From: Zoroaster sp. YZ-2022
Taxonomy: Eukaryota > Echinodermata > Asteroidea > Forcipulatida > Zoroasteridae
Length of the DNA stretch: 64,000 bases
NCBI GenBank assembly: GCA_029582265.1
Contig: CM055828.1
Coordinates: 11,317,185 to 11,381,184 of the forward strand
Reading direction: 5' to 3'
In this document: piece by piece, positions 1 through 13,212 of the stretch
Numbering within the stretch: the first letter of the stretch is position 1
How the letters are laid out: each line of letters begins with the position of its first letter
The notes under the pieces: model-generated
What the model saw: only the letters and a program-made list of their open reading frames with translations
Databases searched by the model: none
Told to the model about the DNA's origin: nothing
Position numbers and translations under genes: made by a program

Positions 1-1540
1 GTTAGGTTTTACAATGGAATAGAAAGTTACATGTGACGTCTTCCTTCCTCCATGATGTGACTGTTTCATTATCTCAATAAATGTGCTGATATTTGTTTCT
101 GGACTACTTTAGTGAGAAAATTAAGTGCTAGTATCAAGTAAACTGCAATGCATCCATCACCACACAAGACATAAGCACTACTAGTATTATGAGGAACTAT
201 AGACACTATAGTGTAGCTAAATTAACCGGATGTCAACCCGTACACATGCCAGTAAATATTCAGTAATAAATATTTTTACGGGTCGAGTTGACCAAAATGA
301 GTATGAGTTGGTAATAGTACGAGTTGGCACGCATACGAGTTGACCTGTTTTCACTGGGAAAGAAGACAACATTGTGGATAAAGTTTTAAAAGAATTGCTT
401 TTTGAAAAAAAGAATCACAATCTTCAATGTAGGTTGGTGGGGTCATGTGAGTGGATCATAGGGCAGTCAGGAGGAATGCAATCATCCACACACACACACA
501 CACACACACACACTCATTTACAATAATTGTACCACAGATTTATTGGTTACCTTGGGGCTTGTGTTTTAGATGCTTTCTAGGCTGTTGAACTGATTCTCAC
601 TGATGCCAGCCATTGCATCTAATTCCAATTACTCGGCATACTGGAGAGCTAAAATACAAAATATAAATAAATGTTCAAATGATTCTGTGAAAAAATAAAT
701 TCTGAATGGGGAAAGGCCAACATGTATTACACCAGTAAGAGAATGCACTCTATAATTGGTGTACACATGTTGTCCACCAACACACCTGCATGTTTATTTT
801 CCAATTAAAACTCATATTAACTCATCCCTCTGCAGCTTTTGCTTCATTTATTAGTTTTCTTTTTTTATGCAGGCTCTTCATCTTTTTTTATGTTATAAGA
901 CCTGACCTTTCTTTAAAGCATAGAGGGACAGACTTTTTATGCTTAATAATAACAAAACAACAAATGTAACCTAGCTCAGAAAAACAGGTGCCCCTATGAC
1001 AATTTTGTGGCTACAACTAGCAGACTAATCAAGTAAAAGCATCTCTTTAGGTTGAGTTAGGGATATATTTTATTGACACGAAGAACATGCAGAATTGCAG
1101 AAGAGACAACACACGAACATGTATATATTTACATGGATTTGCATACATGTACTGTTATGTAGGCGAGTTACACAATGAAGTATTTTCCAACGATGCTCTT
1201 TTGACTTTGACTGCATGGCACAGTTTTTAAACTTTTTTCTGGACAATATAGCATCTATCCATGCTCAGTCATTATCCTTAGTTAAAATGCAAACTTAAAA
1301 TCATGTAGGTACACTGCAAAAACAGGGAAAGAGTAGACTCAATATAGTTTTTACGAAATAGGTGCAGTACAACAGTTTCGTCCGTCACGAACCTCCATTG
1401 GAGTGTGCATGCAATAATTATGTCTACGATAGGCCTACTTTACAAACGCACATTCTAGGCCAACAAACCTCTAAATAATGTCTACTACTTACCTCTTAAT
1501 AATGCAATTATATTTTCCTCTTTCTCGGTAACCCATTTTT
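1..1540. other. Unassigned non-coding sequence
   Basis: No convincing coding region or known element was recognised here. The stretch is AT-rich and contains a short (CA)n microsatellite near 489-513. It ends where the first AGGTGTTCG palindrome of the Helentron-like array starts. Confidence 0.5.
489..513. repeat. (CA)n microsatellite
   Basis: Uninterrupted CA dinucleotide run read directly from the sequence. It lies in otherwise unassigned sequence. Confidence 0.9.
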
Positions 1541-1725
1541 AGGTGTTCGAGAGCGCAGCGCGAACACCTATTGTTTTTGTACTGTTTTTTTAGGTGTTCG
1601 AGCGCACAGCGCGAACACCTATTGTTAGGTGTTCGAAAGCGCAGCGCGAACACCTATTGTTTTTGTACTGTTTTTTAGGTGTTCGAAAGCGCAGCGCGAA
1701 CACCTATTGTTTTTGTACTGTTTTT
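1540..1725 (+). repeat. Four tandem copies of the Helentron-like 5' terminal palindrome
   Basis: Four consecutive units of about 40-50 bp each consist of a palindrome AGGTGTTCG...CGAACACCT followed by ATTGTTTTTGTACTG and a T run. Palindromes lie at 1541-1569, 1592-1620, 1627-1655 and about 1677-1705. The same terminus occurs once at 29964, 49776 and (inverted) 13211, where it marks the 5' end of an element. Here it is amplified or repeatedly inserted into itself. Confidence 0.85.
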
Positions 1726-4700
1726 TTTTTTTTTACTTCTTAATCTCAGTGGCGACTGTCCGGCAACAAAGGCATCCTTGCAAAGCATTTACAGCCTTCA
1801 AACTTAACACATGAACAGAACATAACAAGCTGACGAAACCGTTTTCTGTGACGTCATGATTACGTCATCAGGTGTCGAATTACGCTAAAAAGTAAAATAT
1901 TTAAAACGTTTCATATACGTTGCATGAATAAATTAAACGTTGCATGAATAAATTAAAGATCGTTTTGCGCCGCAAGGCGCAATACGAGGCGCTAGTTTAC
2001 ACGCTAACAGCGTCGATCTCGATTGTACAGATAGATTCATTGTAACCAAATATCGTGTACTACACGATATTTGGTTACAATGGAGCTGCATGTACAATCG
2101 AGATCGACGCTGTTTCGCATATGTGTTGCCCGTGGATCGCCAATACTGTCATAAAGAGTAAGTATCTTTTGATAGGTTACTTTTTGATAGGTTACTTTAA
2201 GTTACTTTTTGATAGGATTTCTGTATTTATCTTCGTGTTTTTATACAAGAAAAACATTTTTAAGCTGTCCATTCGTCGTTGCATTGTGCCTGTTTAACTA
2301 ACAATAACATGGCTAACGTTAGTTAGGCCTACATGAACATACTTTGGACAGTAAACAACTAACAAAATATGAACAGATGTCACCAAAATGTATTTAGAAT
2401 ATAAATAAGGATAGGAAAATTCAGTTAAGGTTATGGTAATTTTTAGTAGAAATTTTATGCCATATATTTTGTAATTTTTGTTTTCTCCAAAAATCTTCAG
2501 TTTGTGCACAAATTAAATAGGTAGCCTAGTGATTGTTTAGTGCACTTTTCCTTAATTTTGTACCCTTCTCAGATACAAAACTTACATAGACAATTATTTC
2601 TCAGGAAAAATGCACAATATTCATGACACAATACATGTACTTGTAGGTATTGCTCCCTGAGGCCTCGACATCTCTCACTATCACATGGAATTATAAGTAT
2701 AGTGAGTATATGTGACTCGGCAATTTCCTTAAATACCTTTCTCTTTTGATGTGAGTTTCATGCGAGAACATTTCTTTAATTTATTACACATTGTCAAGAA
2801 TAATTGTGCAATTTTGAAAACAAATCAATGCCATTTTAAATTTTAATGGTCCAGCTACTCCAAAATTATACACTATTTTCCCCATTCACATAAATTAGAA
2901 CTTATCTGAATTTTCAAATACTTTATTCTTGGTCCATGTACTCATAACACCTTCCTATTATTTTTTACAGCATGTTCACTGTGACATATTATTTTCCTCA
3001 TTCACATAAATTAGAACTTCTCTTAAATTTAACTACAATGATAGACCAAAGAATGTAAAAAAAAAAAGAATTAAAAAAAACACAAATGTGTTGGTTCATC
3101 ACCAGTGGCAGGACATGCCATCACCAAGAACTTGGGGAAGGGGGCAGACATTTTTCATGCGAGAACATTTCTTTAATTTATTACACATTGTCAAGAATAA
3201 TTGTGTGCAATTTTGAAAACAAACCAATGCCATTTTCAATTTTAATGGTCCAGCTACTCCAAAATGATACACTATTTTCCCCATCCACATAAATTAGAAC
3301 TTATCTGAATTTTCAAATACTTTATTCTTGGTCCATGTACTTATAACACCTTCCTATTATTTTGTTTACAGCATGTTCACTGTGACATATTATTTTCGTC
3401 ATTCACATAAATTAGAACTTCTCTGAAATTTCTCTGCAATGATAAACCAAAGAATATAAAAAAAACCAAATGTGTTGGTTCATCACCAGTGGCAGGACAT
3501 GCCATCACCAAGAACTTGGGGGAGGGGGCAGACATTTTATTCCAAAATTACCAATTCCAATGACATACAGAGAGTACATTTATTATAAATGCAGATTGAT
3601 TCTGTTTTCTTGTCAACAAAGGATGGGTTCATTTACACTGAAGTAAATTTACTTGTTACATGTGTCAGACCATGTACACTCATTTCTAGATTGGTTACAA
3701 GTAGGTTAAACAGGTCAACAAAGTGGGGAAGGAAATGTGTAACCACAAAAGTCAAATCATAAAACCCAACAGACAGTTAAAATAAATATGTATTTCATTG
3801 TTTTATTAGCAATTACAAGCACCCATACAACTCTTTGGTTATTTCAATGTCTAACAATTTATGTACAAAATGGCATCTGATCTTTAGGTTGTAATTCTGT
3901 AGTATGGATGCAGCTACAGACATTTTGCCAATCATGTGTACAACCTTGAAAATGTAAAAATCAATGTAGAATTTGTTTTCAAATTTTATTAAATTTTTTT
4001 TGTGTTATTTGCAGTATAGGTGGAAACAAAGACAGGTTAACAATAAGGAGATTGTTCACAATAGGTTCACAATAAGGAGATGCTTGATTACAGTGTGACT
4101 ATCATTGTCAATTTATCATTATATTTTTGTTATAAACTTAACCTGAAAGTGAAGTATATTATAAATCAAGACTAAATTTATTTTTGTACAAGAATTAATA
4201 CCAAGAGATAAATACCAATGTTGGCTTCATTTAAATCTAAAATTGAAAGTTTTTTCCATAAACAAAGTGAAAAGGGCAACCAATTATCAGATTTGATCTG
4301 GTGGATATATATTCCGTTTTCTTGTCAACAAAGGATCATGGTTGGGTTCATTTACACTGAAGTCATTTTACTTGTTACATGTGTAAGACCATGTACACTC
4401 ATTTCTAGATTGGTTACAAGTAGGTTAAACAGGTCAACAAAGTGGTTGCAATTGATTGTGGGGAGGAAGTGTGTAACCACAAAAGTCAAGTCATGAAATC
4501 CAACAGAGAGTTAAAATAAATATGTATTTCATTGCTGTATTAGCAATTTACAAGCACTCATACAACTATTTGATTATTTCAATGTCTAACAATTTATGTA
4601 CAAAATGGCATCTGATCTTTAGGTTGTAATTCTGTAGTATTGATGCAGCTACAGACATTTTGCCAATCATGTGTAGAACCTTGAAAATGTAAAATCAATG

Positions 4701-6033
4701 TAGAATTTGTTTTAAATTTTATACATTATTTTTAAATTATTTGCAGTACAGGTGTAAACAAAGACAGTTTATAAGCATGTCACAATAAGGAGATGCTTGA
4801 TTACAGTGTCACTATCGTGTCAATTGATCATTATATTTTTGTTATAAACTTTACCTGAAAGTAAATAAAGTATAAATTTATTTATATACAAGACTTAATA
4901 CCAAGAGATAAATACCAATGTTGGCTTTATTTAAATCTAAAATTGAAAAGTTTTTCCATAAACAAAGTGAAAAGGGCAACCAATTATCAGATTTGATCCA
5001 GTGGATATAATTACATTTAATTTTTGTTTAAATTGGGAATTATTTACTTTTTGACAAAAACTCTTCTGCGGGGGGGCAATGGAAGATAGAAAGCACGGAT
5101 GCAAGCTTTCTTCCAACTTTATCATGTAGTAGTGATAAGCTTGTTTTCTAATGAAAGCCTAATTAGCTGAAGGAAAGTAAAGGGGAAATATTTATATGGT
5201 CTTCCCTGCTTCAGTGTCTTCAGTAACCCCTGACTGCCCCAAACAATTTAACCCACACTTCCTGCTCTTTGAATTTGCAGCCAAGTTTAATCCAGTTACT
5301 ATACATGTAGTCCCCTTCTATCCTAAATCAACTTTGTGACTTTATGCCTATAATAACGTTGAATAGGTTGATCTGGCTACCTACAACCCTGGCAAACTAT
5401 TTTCATATGAGTGATTTTTAATGTTGATTTATCATCTAGCATGGTTTTGGAAAAGCATGTGTTGGGCTAGTGTCAATATTTAAAATAAAAAACATTGTGT
5501 TCCAAGTCACACTTGTTAATTTCTAATTTACTGCTTAAATCTCACAACATTTCCAAGTTCAACAGCCAATATCTCAAGAACTAAATGACCTATTAGAAAA
5601 CAAAACACAATTGAATTCCTTACATTAATAGCTTGTAATTCTTGTGATTCTTGAGTTACCATAAATGCTTGCCAATGGTCTAATTAGTGGCACACAAAGT
5701 AACGATTTTTATTAATTTTAAAAGGTCATTTCTCATAGCTTCAATTTAATGTATAAGTTGACTTATATGTTATTTTTTCATAATCATGAGGAGGTCATAT
5801 ATAACTTTCAAACCACCTAATGTGACCTTTACTTCCTGTCCAAACAGGAAGTTCAAATTCAACACATTCTAACGCAAAATTGATATGTCTTTTGAATATG
5901 AAATTGATATTGTTATTATAAAAGATGCCAAACCCTTGGAAAATATGATATTGACATCATCAATGATAATTTGATTGAACCGGAAGTAGACTCGAACACC
6001 GTGTGTTTGTTCTAACAAACACTTAAGCTCTAG
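1541..6033 (+). mobile_element. Helentron/Helitron-like non-autonomous element, copy 1
   Basis: The 5' end is the AGGTGTTCG palindrome. The 3' end shows CGAACACCGTGTG, then the hairpin GTGTTTGTTCTAACAAACAC, then TTAAGCTCTAG, followed by a T. The subterminal CGAACACC is the inverse of the 5' end. No terminal inverted repeats of cut-and-paste type and no coding region are present. A 3' hairpin ending in CTAG beside T is known from Helitrons. A short 5' terminus inverted just before the 3' hairpin is known from Helentrons and their non-autonomous HINEs. Internally there are direct repeats: 2758-3130 resembles 3155-3530, and 3620-4210 resembles 4340-4920. Small ORFs inside are conserved between copies only because the copies are recent duplicates. 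Confidence 0.7.
2006..2114. repeat. 109-bp hairpin inside the Helentron-like element
   Basis: Outer arms (AACAGCGTCGATCTCGATTG and its complement) enclose a perfect inner dyad around CGTGTACTACACG. The structure is repeated in the second copy at about 6324-6428, with one change in the inner arm. It may be a nested foldback or a structural part of the element. Confidence 0.8.
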
Positions 6034-9000
6034 TTTTTTTTTTTTTTTTTTTACTTAATCTCAGTGGCGACTGTCCGGCAACAAAGGCATCCTTGCAAAG
6101 CATTTACAGCCTTCAAACTTAACACATGAACAGAACATAACAAGCTGACGAAACCGTTTTCTGTGACGTCATGATTACGTCATCAGGTGTCGAATTACGC
6201 TAAAAAGTAAAATATTTAAAACGTTTCATATACGTTGCATGAATAAATTAAACGTTGCATGAATAAATTAAAGATCGTTTTGCGCCGCAAGGCGCAATAC
6301 GAGGCGCTAGTTTATTACGCATTAGCGTCGATCTCGATTGTACATGTAGATTCATTGTAACCAAACATCGTGTACTACACGATATTTGGTTACAATGGAG
6401 CTGCATGTACAATCGAGATCGACGCTGTTTCCGTATATGTGTTGCCCGTGGATCGCCAATACGGTCATAAAGAGTAAGTATCTTTTTGATAGGTTACTTT
6501 TTTGATAGGTTACTTTAAGTTACTTTTTGATAGGATTTCCTGTATTTATCTTCGTGTTTTTATACAAGAAAAAACATTTTTTAAGCTGTCCATTCGTCGT
6601 TGCATTGTGCCTGTTTAACTAACAATAACATGGCTAACGTTAGTTAGGCCTACATGAACATACTTTGGACAGTAAACAACTAACAAAATATGAACAGATG
6701 TCACCAAAATGTATTTAGAATATAAATAAGGATAGGAAAATTCAGTTAAGGTTATGGTAATTTTTAGTAGAAATTTTATGCCATATATTTTGTAATTTTT
6801 GTTTTCTCCAAAAATCTTCAGTTTGTGCACAAATTAAATAGGTAGCCTAGTGATTGTTTAGTGCACTTTTCCTTAATTTTGTACCCTTCTCAGTTACAAA
6901 ACTTACATAGACAATTATTTCTCAGGAAAAATGCACAATATTCATGACACAATACATGTACTTGTAGGTATTGCTCCTGAGGCCTCTCTCACTAGACATC
7001 TCTCACTATCACATGGAATTATAAGTATAGTGAGTATATGTGACTCGGCAATTTCCTTAAATACCTTTCTTTGATGTGAGTTTCATGCGAGAACATTTCT
7101 TTAATTTATTACACATTGTCAAGAATAATTGTGCAATTTTGAAAACAAATCAATGCCATTTTAAATTTTAATGGTCCAGCTACTCCAAAATTATACACTA
7201 TTTTCCCCATTCACATAAATTAGAACTTATCTGAATTTTCAAATACTTTATTCTTGGTCCATGTACTCATAACACCTTCCTATTATTTTTTACAGCATGT
7301 TCACTGTGACATATTATTTTCCTCATTCACATAAATTAGAACTTCTCTGAAATTTCTACAATGATAGACCAAAGAATGTAAAAAAAAGAATTAAAAAACA
7401 CAAATGTGTTGGTTCATCACCAGTGGCAGGACATGCCATCACCAAGAACTTGGGGAAGGGGCAGACATTTTTCATGCGAGAACATTTCTTTAATTTATTA
7501 CACATTGTCAAGAATAATTGTGTGCAATTTTGAAAACAAACCAATGCCATTTTCAATTTTAATGGTCCAGCTACTCCAAAATGATACACTATTTTCCCCA
7601 TCCACATAAATTAGAACTTATCTGAATTTTCAAATACTTTATTCTTGGTCCATGTACTTATAACACCTTCCTATTATTTTGTTTACAGCATGTTCACTGT
7701 GACATATTATTTTCGTCATTCACATAAATTAGAACTTCTCTGAAATTTCTCTGCAATGATAAACCAAAGAATGTAAAAAAAAAGAATAAAAAAAACCAAA
7801 TGTGTTGGTTCATCACCAGTGGCAGGACATGCCATCACCAAGAACTTGGGGGAGGGGGCAGACATTTTATTCCAAAATTACCAATTCCAATGACATACAG
7901 AGAGTACATTTATTATAAATGCAGATTGATTCTGTTTTCTTGTCAACAAAGGATGGGTTCATTTACACTGAAGTAAATTTACTTGTTACATGTGTCAGAC
8001 CATGTACACTCATTTCTAGATTGGTTACAAGTAGGTTAAACAGGTCAACAAAGTGGGGGAAGGAAATGTGTAACCACAAAAGTCAAATCATAAAACCCAA
8101 CAGACAGTTAAAATAAATATGTATTTCATTGTTTTATTAGCAATTACAAGCACCCATACAACTCTTTGGTTATTTCAATGTCTAACAATTTATGTACAAA
8201 ATGGCATCTGATCTTTAGGTTGTAATTCTGTAGTATGGATGCAGCTACAGACATTTTGCCAATCATGTGTACAACCTTGAAAATGTAAAAATCAATGTAG
8301 AATTTGTTTTCAAATTTTATTAATTTTTTTTGGTGTTATTTGCAGTATAGGTGGAAACAAAGACAGGTTAACAATAAGGAGATTGTTCACAATAGGTTCA
8401 CAATAAGGAGATGCTTGATTACAGTGTGACTATCATTGTCAATTTATCATAATATTTTTGTTATAAACTTAACCTGAAAGTGAAGTATATTATAAATAAA
8501 GACTAAATTTAATTTTGTACAAGAATTAATACCAAGAGATAAATACCAATGTTGGCTTCATTTAAATCTAAAATTGAAAGTTTTTTCCATAAACAAAGTG
8601 AAAAGGGCAACCAATTATCAGATTTGATCTGGTGGATATATATTCCGTTTTCTTGTCAACAAAGGATCATGGTTGGGTTCATTTACACTGAAGTTATTTT
8701 ACTTGTTACATGTGTAAGACCATGTACACTCATTTCTAGATTGGTTACAAGTAGGTTAAACAGGTCAACAAAGTGGTTGCAATTGATTGTGGGGAGGGAA
8801 GTGTGTAACCACAAAAGTCAAGTCATGAAATCCAACAGAGAGTTAAAATAAATATGTATTTCATTGCTGTATTAGCAATTTACAAGCACTCATACAACTA
8901 TTTGATTATTTCAATGTCTAACAATTTATGTACAAAATGGCATCTGATCTTTAGGTTGTAATTCTGTAGTATTGATGCAGCTACAGACATTTTGCCAATC

Positions 9001-10363
9001 ATGTGTAGAACCTTGAAAATGTAAAAATCAATGTAGAATTTGTTTTTAAATTTTATACATTATTTTTAAATTATTTGCAGTACAGGTGTAAACAAAGACA
9101 GTTTATAAGCATGTCACAATAAGGAGATGCTTGATTACAGTGTCACTATCGTGTCAATTGATCATTATATTTTTGTTATAAACTTTACCTGAAAGTAAAT
9201 AAAGTATAAATTTATTTTATACAAGACTTAATACCAAGAGATAAATACCAATGTTGGCTTTATTTAAATCTAAAATTGAAAAGTTTTTCCATAAACAAAG
9301 TGAAAAGGGCAACCAATTATCAGATTTGATCCAGTGGATATAATTACATTTAATTTTGTTTAAATTGGGAATTATTTACTTTTTGACAAAAACTCTTCTT
9401 GGGGGGCAATGGAAGATAGAAAGCACGGATGCAAGCTTTCTTCCAACTTTATCATGTAGTAGTGATAAGCTTGTTTTCTAATGAAAGCCTAATTAGCTGA
9501 AGGAAAGTAAAGGGAAATATTTATATGGTCTTCCCTGCTTCAGTGTCTTCAGTAACCCCTGACTGCCCCAAACAATTTAACCCACACTTCCTGCTCTTTG
9601 AATTTGCAGCCAAGTTTAATCCAGTTACTATACATGTAGTCCCCTTCTATCCTAAATCAACTTTGTGACTTTATGCCTATAATAACGTTGAATAGGTTGA
9701 TCTGGCTACCCACAACCCTGGCAAACTATTTTCATATGAGTGATTTTTAATGTTGATTTATCATCTAGCATGGTTTTGGAAAAGCATGTGTTGGGCTAGT
9801 GTCAATATTTAAAATAAAAACATTGTGTTCCAAGTCACACTTGTTAATTTCTAATTTACTGCTTAAATCTCACAACATTTCCAAGTTCAACAGCCAATAT
9901 CTCAAGAACTAAATGACCTATTAGAAAACAAAAAACACAATTGAATTCCTTACATTAATAGCTTGTAATTCTTGTGATTCTTGAGTTACCATAAATGCTT
10001 GCCAATGGTCTAATTAGTGGCACACAAAGTAACGATTTTTATTAATTTTAAAAGGTCATTTCTCATAGCTTCAATTTAATGTATAAGTTGACTTATATGT
10101 TATTTTTTCATAATCATGAGGAGGTCATATATAACTTTCAAACCACCTAATGTGACCTTTACTTCCTGTCCAAACAGGAAGTTCAAATTCAACACATTCT
10201 AACGCAAAATTGATATGTCTTTTGAATATGAAATTGATATTGTTATTATAAAAGATGCCAAACCCTTGGAAAATATGATATTGACATCATCAATGATAAT
10301 TTGATTGAACCGGAAGTTGACTCGAACACCGTGTGTTTGTTCTAACAAACACTTAAGCTCTAG
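6034..10363 (+). mobile_element. Helentron-like element, tandem copy 2
   Basis: It begins immediately after the CTAG of copy 1 inside a T run. It repeats copy 1 from the segment ACTTAATCTCAGTGGCGACT onward almost base for base, including all internal repeats. The 5' palindrome itself is absent, so the junction is 3' CTAG joined directly to the T run that normally follows the palindrome. It ends with the same hairpin and CTAG at 10360-10363. Differences from copy 1 are mostly single bases and length changes in homopolymers, which implies a recent duplication. Confidence 0.75.
6324..6428. repeat. Hairpin, second copy
   Basis: Counterpart of the 2006-2114 hairpin in tandem copy 2. The outer arms are intact and one mismatch lies in the inner arm (AAACATCG versus AAATATCG). 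Confidence 0.75.
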
Positions 10364-11266
10364 TTTTGTTTGAATTGGGAATTATTTACTTTTTGTGGGG
10401 GGCAGGGGAAGATGGAAAGCACGGATGCAAGCTTTCTTCCAACTTTATCATGTAGTAGTTATAAGCTTGTTTTCTAATGAAAGGCTAATTATAGCTGATA
10501 TCCATACAAGCAACCCCCAGCCAATTTTAATCCAGTTACTATACATGTAGTCCCCTTCTACGCTAAATAAACTTTGTGACTTTATGCCCATAATAATGCT
10601 GAATAGGTTGATCTGGCTGCCTACAACCCTGGCAAACTATTTTCATATGAGTGATTTTTAATGTTGATTTATCATCTAGCATGGTTTTTGAAAAGTATGT
10701 GTTGGGCTAGTGTCAATATTTAAAATAAAAAACAGTGTTCCAAGTCACACTTGTTAATTTCTAATTTATTGCTTAAATCTCACAACTTTTTCAAGTTCAA
10801 CAGCCAATATCTCAATAACTAAATGACATATTAGAAAACAAAAAACACAATTGAATTCCTTACATTAATAGCTTGTAATTCTTGTGAAATGACTTATCAT
10901 AAATGCTTTGCCAATGGTCCAAGTGGCACACGAAGTAACGATTTTACAAATTTTAAAAGGTCATATCTCGTAGCTTTAATTTGATGTATAAGTTGACAAA
11001 TTTGTTATGTTTTCATAATCATGAGGAGGTCATATATGACCTTCAAACCACCTAATCTGACCTTTACTTCCTGTCCAAACAGTAAGTTCAAATTCAACAC
11101 ATTCTAACGCAAAATTGATATGTCTTTTGAATATGAAATTGATAGTTATTATAAAAGATGACAAACCCTTGCACAATATAATATTTACATCATCGTTGAA
11201 AATTTGATTGAACCGGAAGTGGACTCGAACACCGTGTGTTTGTTCTAACAAACACTTAAGCTCTAG
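10364..11266 (+). mobile_element. Helentron-like 3'-terminal unit, copy 3
   Basis: A ~0.9-kb unit starts directly after the previous CTAG with TTTTGTTTGAATTGGGAATT. It corresponds to the part of copy 1 from about 5024 to 6033, with internal deletions. It ends in the same hairpin plus CTAG (11263-11266). It lacks the 5' palindrome and the left 3.3 kb. Confidence 0.7.
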
Positions 11267-12273
11267 TTACATTTAATTTTGTTTGAATTGGGAATTATTT
11301 ACTTTTTGACAACTCTTATGCAGGGGGGCAGGGGAAGATGGAAAGCACGGATGCAAGCTTTCTTCCAACTTTATCATGTAGTAGTTATAAGCTTGTTTTC
11401 TAATGAAAGGCTAATTAGCTGAAGGAAAGGAAAGGGGAAATATTTATATGGTCTTCCATGCTTCAGTGTCTTCAGTAACCCCAAACAATTTAACCCACAC
11501 TTCCTGCTCTTTGAATTTGCAGCCAAGTTTAATCCAGTTACTATACATGTAGTCCACTTCTATCCTAAATCAACTTTGTGACTTTATGCCCATAATAACG
11601 TTGAATAGGTTGATCTGGCTACCTACAACCCTGGCAAACTATTTTCATATGAGTGATTTTTAATGTTGATTTATCATCTAGCATGGTTTTTGAAAAGCAT
11701 GTGTTGGGCTAGTGTCAATATTTAAAATAAAAAACATTGTGTTCCAAGTCACACTTGTTAATTTGTAATTTACTGCTTAAATCTCACAACATTTCCAAGT
11801 TCAACAGCCAATATCTCAAGAACTAAATGACCTATTAGAAAACAAAAAACACAATTGAATTCCTTACATTAATAACTTGTAATTCTTGTGAAATGAGTTA
11901 CCATAAATGCTTTGCCAATGGTCCAATTAGTGGCACACGAAGTAACGATTTTTACAAATTTTAAAAGGTCATATCTCATAGCTTCAATTTAATGTATAAG
12001 TTGACAAATTTGTTATTTTTTCATAATCATGAAGTCATATATGACTTTCAAACCACCTAATGTGACCTTTACTTCCTGTCCAAACAGGAAGTTCAAATTC
12101 AACACATTCTAACGCAAAATTGATATGTCTTTTGAATATGAAATTGATATTGTTATTATAAAAGATGATAAACCCTTGCACAATATGATATTGACATCAT
12201 CGATGATAATTTGATTGAACCGGAAGTTGACTCGAACACCGTGTGTTTGTTCTAACAAACACTTAAGCTCTAG
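11267..12273 (+). mobile_element. Helentron-like 3'-terminal unit, copy 4
   Basis: Head-to-tail repeat of the 3'-terminal unit. It begins TTACATTTAATTTTGTTTGA right after CTAG and ends in hairpin plus CTAG (12270-12273), followed by host-like TATTTTC. It is somewhat more similar to copies 1 and 2 than to copy 3. Confidence 0.7.
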
Positions 12274-12681
12274 TATTTTCTTGTATTTTGCTTTTGAGTT
12301 AAAAAGAACGGCAAAATTCCTCAGTATTTTTTCATGTAAACGAGAATTAAATGGCCGCCGCTGAAAATGTTTTGCTTGTGATAAAATGTCACGTGATCAC
12401 TGATACGCAATGTGATTGGAGATTGCCTCGACAGATTGCCTCAAAGTAGAAAGCTAGTCTACTCATTGCCACTGGATTGCATGAAATGCCACACAGGGCA
12501 ATCTCCGACAAATCTTATTGCCAGCAACTTTTATTGCCTGAAAATTGCCCGAAAATTGCCCCGTGTGACAAGGCCTTTACGTTGTAGGCCAATATTAAAC
12601 TCCGTATATTGCTGTGTGTACGTATTCTGTGCACACGCGATATGGGCTAATTCGTACATACAGGGAATAGTAATTCAGCAT
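12274..12681. other. Unassigned spacer with ATTGCC repeats
   Basis: No gene recognised. The stretch contains several ATTGCC words around 12420-12565 and a CACGTGATCAC site near 12391. The phrase CCCCGTGTGACAAGGCC near 12560 looks like the end of a small repeat, but I could not define its borders. Confidence 0.35.
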
Positions 12682-13212
12682 ATTGTTTCACTTAACCTTC
12701 CGGTTTCGACCGGAAGGAAAGGTCAGATTGGGGTCACGTCTGAAAACGAAATGTGACATAGTTCAAGATCTTTAAGATGATAAAAAGATTGTGAAAATAT
12801 CTTCTATGGTTCATGAGATATGATTTTTTGAAATTTTGAAATTGTCAACTTCCGGTTTTGACCGGAAGGAAAGGTCAGATTGGGGTCACGTCTAAAAACG
12901 AAAAATTACATAATTCAAGATCTTTCATATGATGCAAAGATTGTGAAAATATCTTTTGTGATTCATGAGATATGATTTTTGAAATATTAAACTTTGATTT
13001 AGCGTAATTCGACACCTGATGACGTAATCATGACGTCACAGAAAACGGTTTCGTCTGCTTGATATGTTCTGTTTATGTGTTAAGTTTGAAGGCTGTATAT
13101 GCTTAGCAAGGATGCCTTTGTTACCGGACAAGCGCCACTGAGAAGAAGTAAAAAAAAAAAAAAAAAACAGTACAAAAACAATCGGTGTTCGCGCTGCGCG
13201 CTCGAACACCTA
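12682..13212 (-). mobile_element. Helentron-like 5' end, inverse orientation, 3'-truncated
   Basis: Read on the minus strand, this starts at TTAGGTGTTCG (13212) with the palindrome, the T run, the conserved CAGTGGCG...CCGG segment and the TGACGTCATGATTACGTCATC segment. It then runs through two units carrying CTTCCGG...CCGGAAG spaced about 150 bp apart (near 12700 and 12850). The 3' hairpin/CTAG terminus is missing, so this copy is truncated. Confidence 0.7.

Noticed and set aside
2294..2509. Identical 71-codon minus-strand ORF in two places (also 6615-6830)
   Set aside because: Identity reflects the recent tandem duplication of the Helentron-like element. Likewise the 92/100-codon plus ORFs at 4218 and 8549 and the 73-codon ORFs at 11030 and 33680 change frame between copies or lack domains.
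12412..12756. 114-codon plus-strand ORF
   Set aside because: It crosses from ATTGCC-repeat sequence into the inverted Helentron-like element; no domain.
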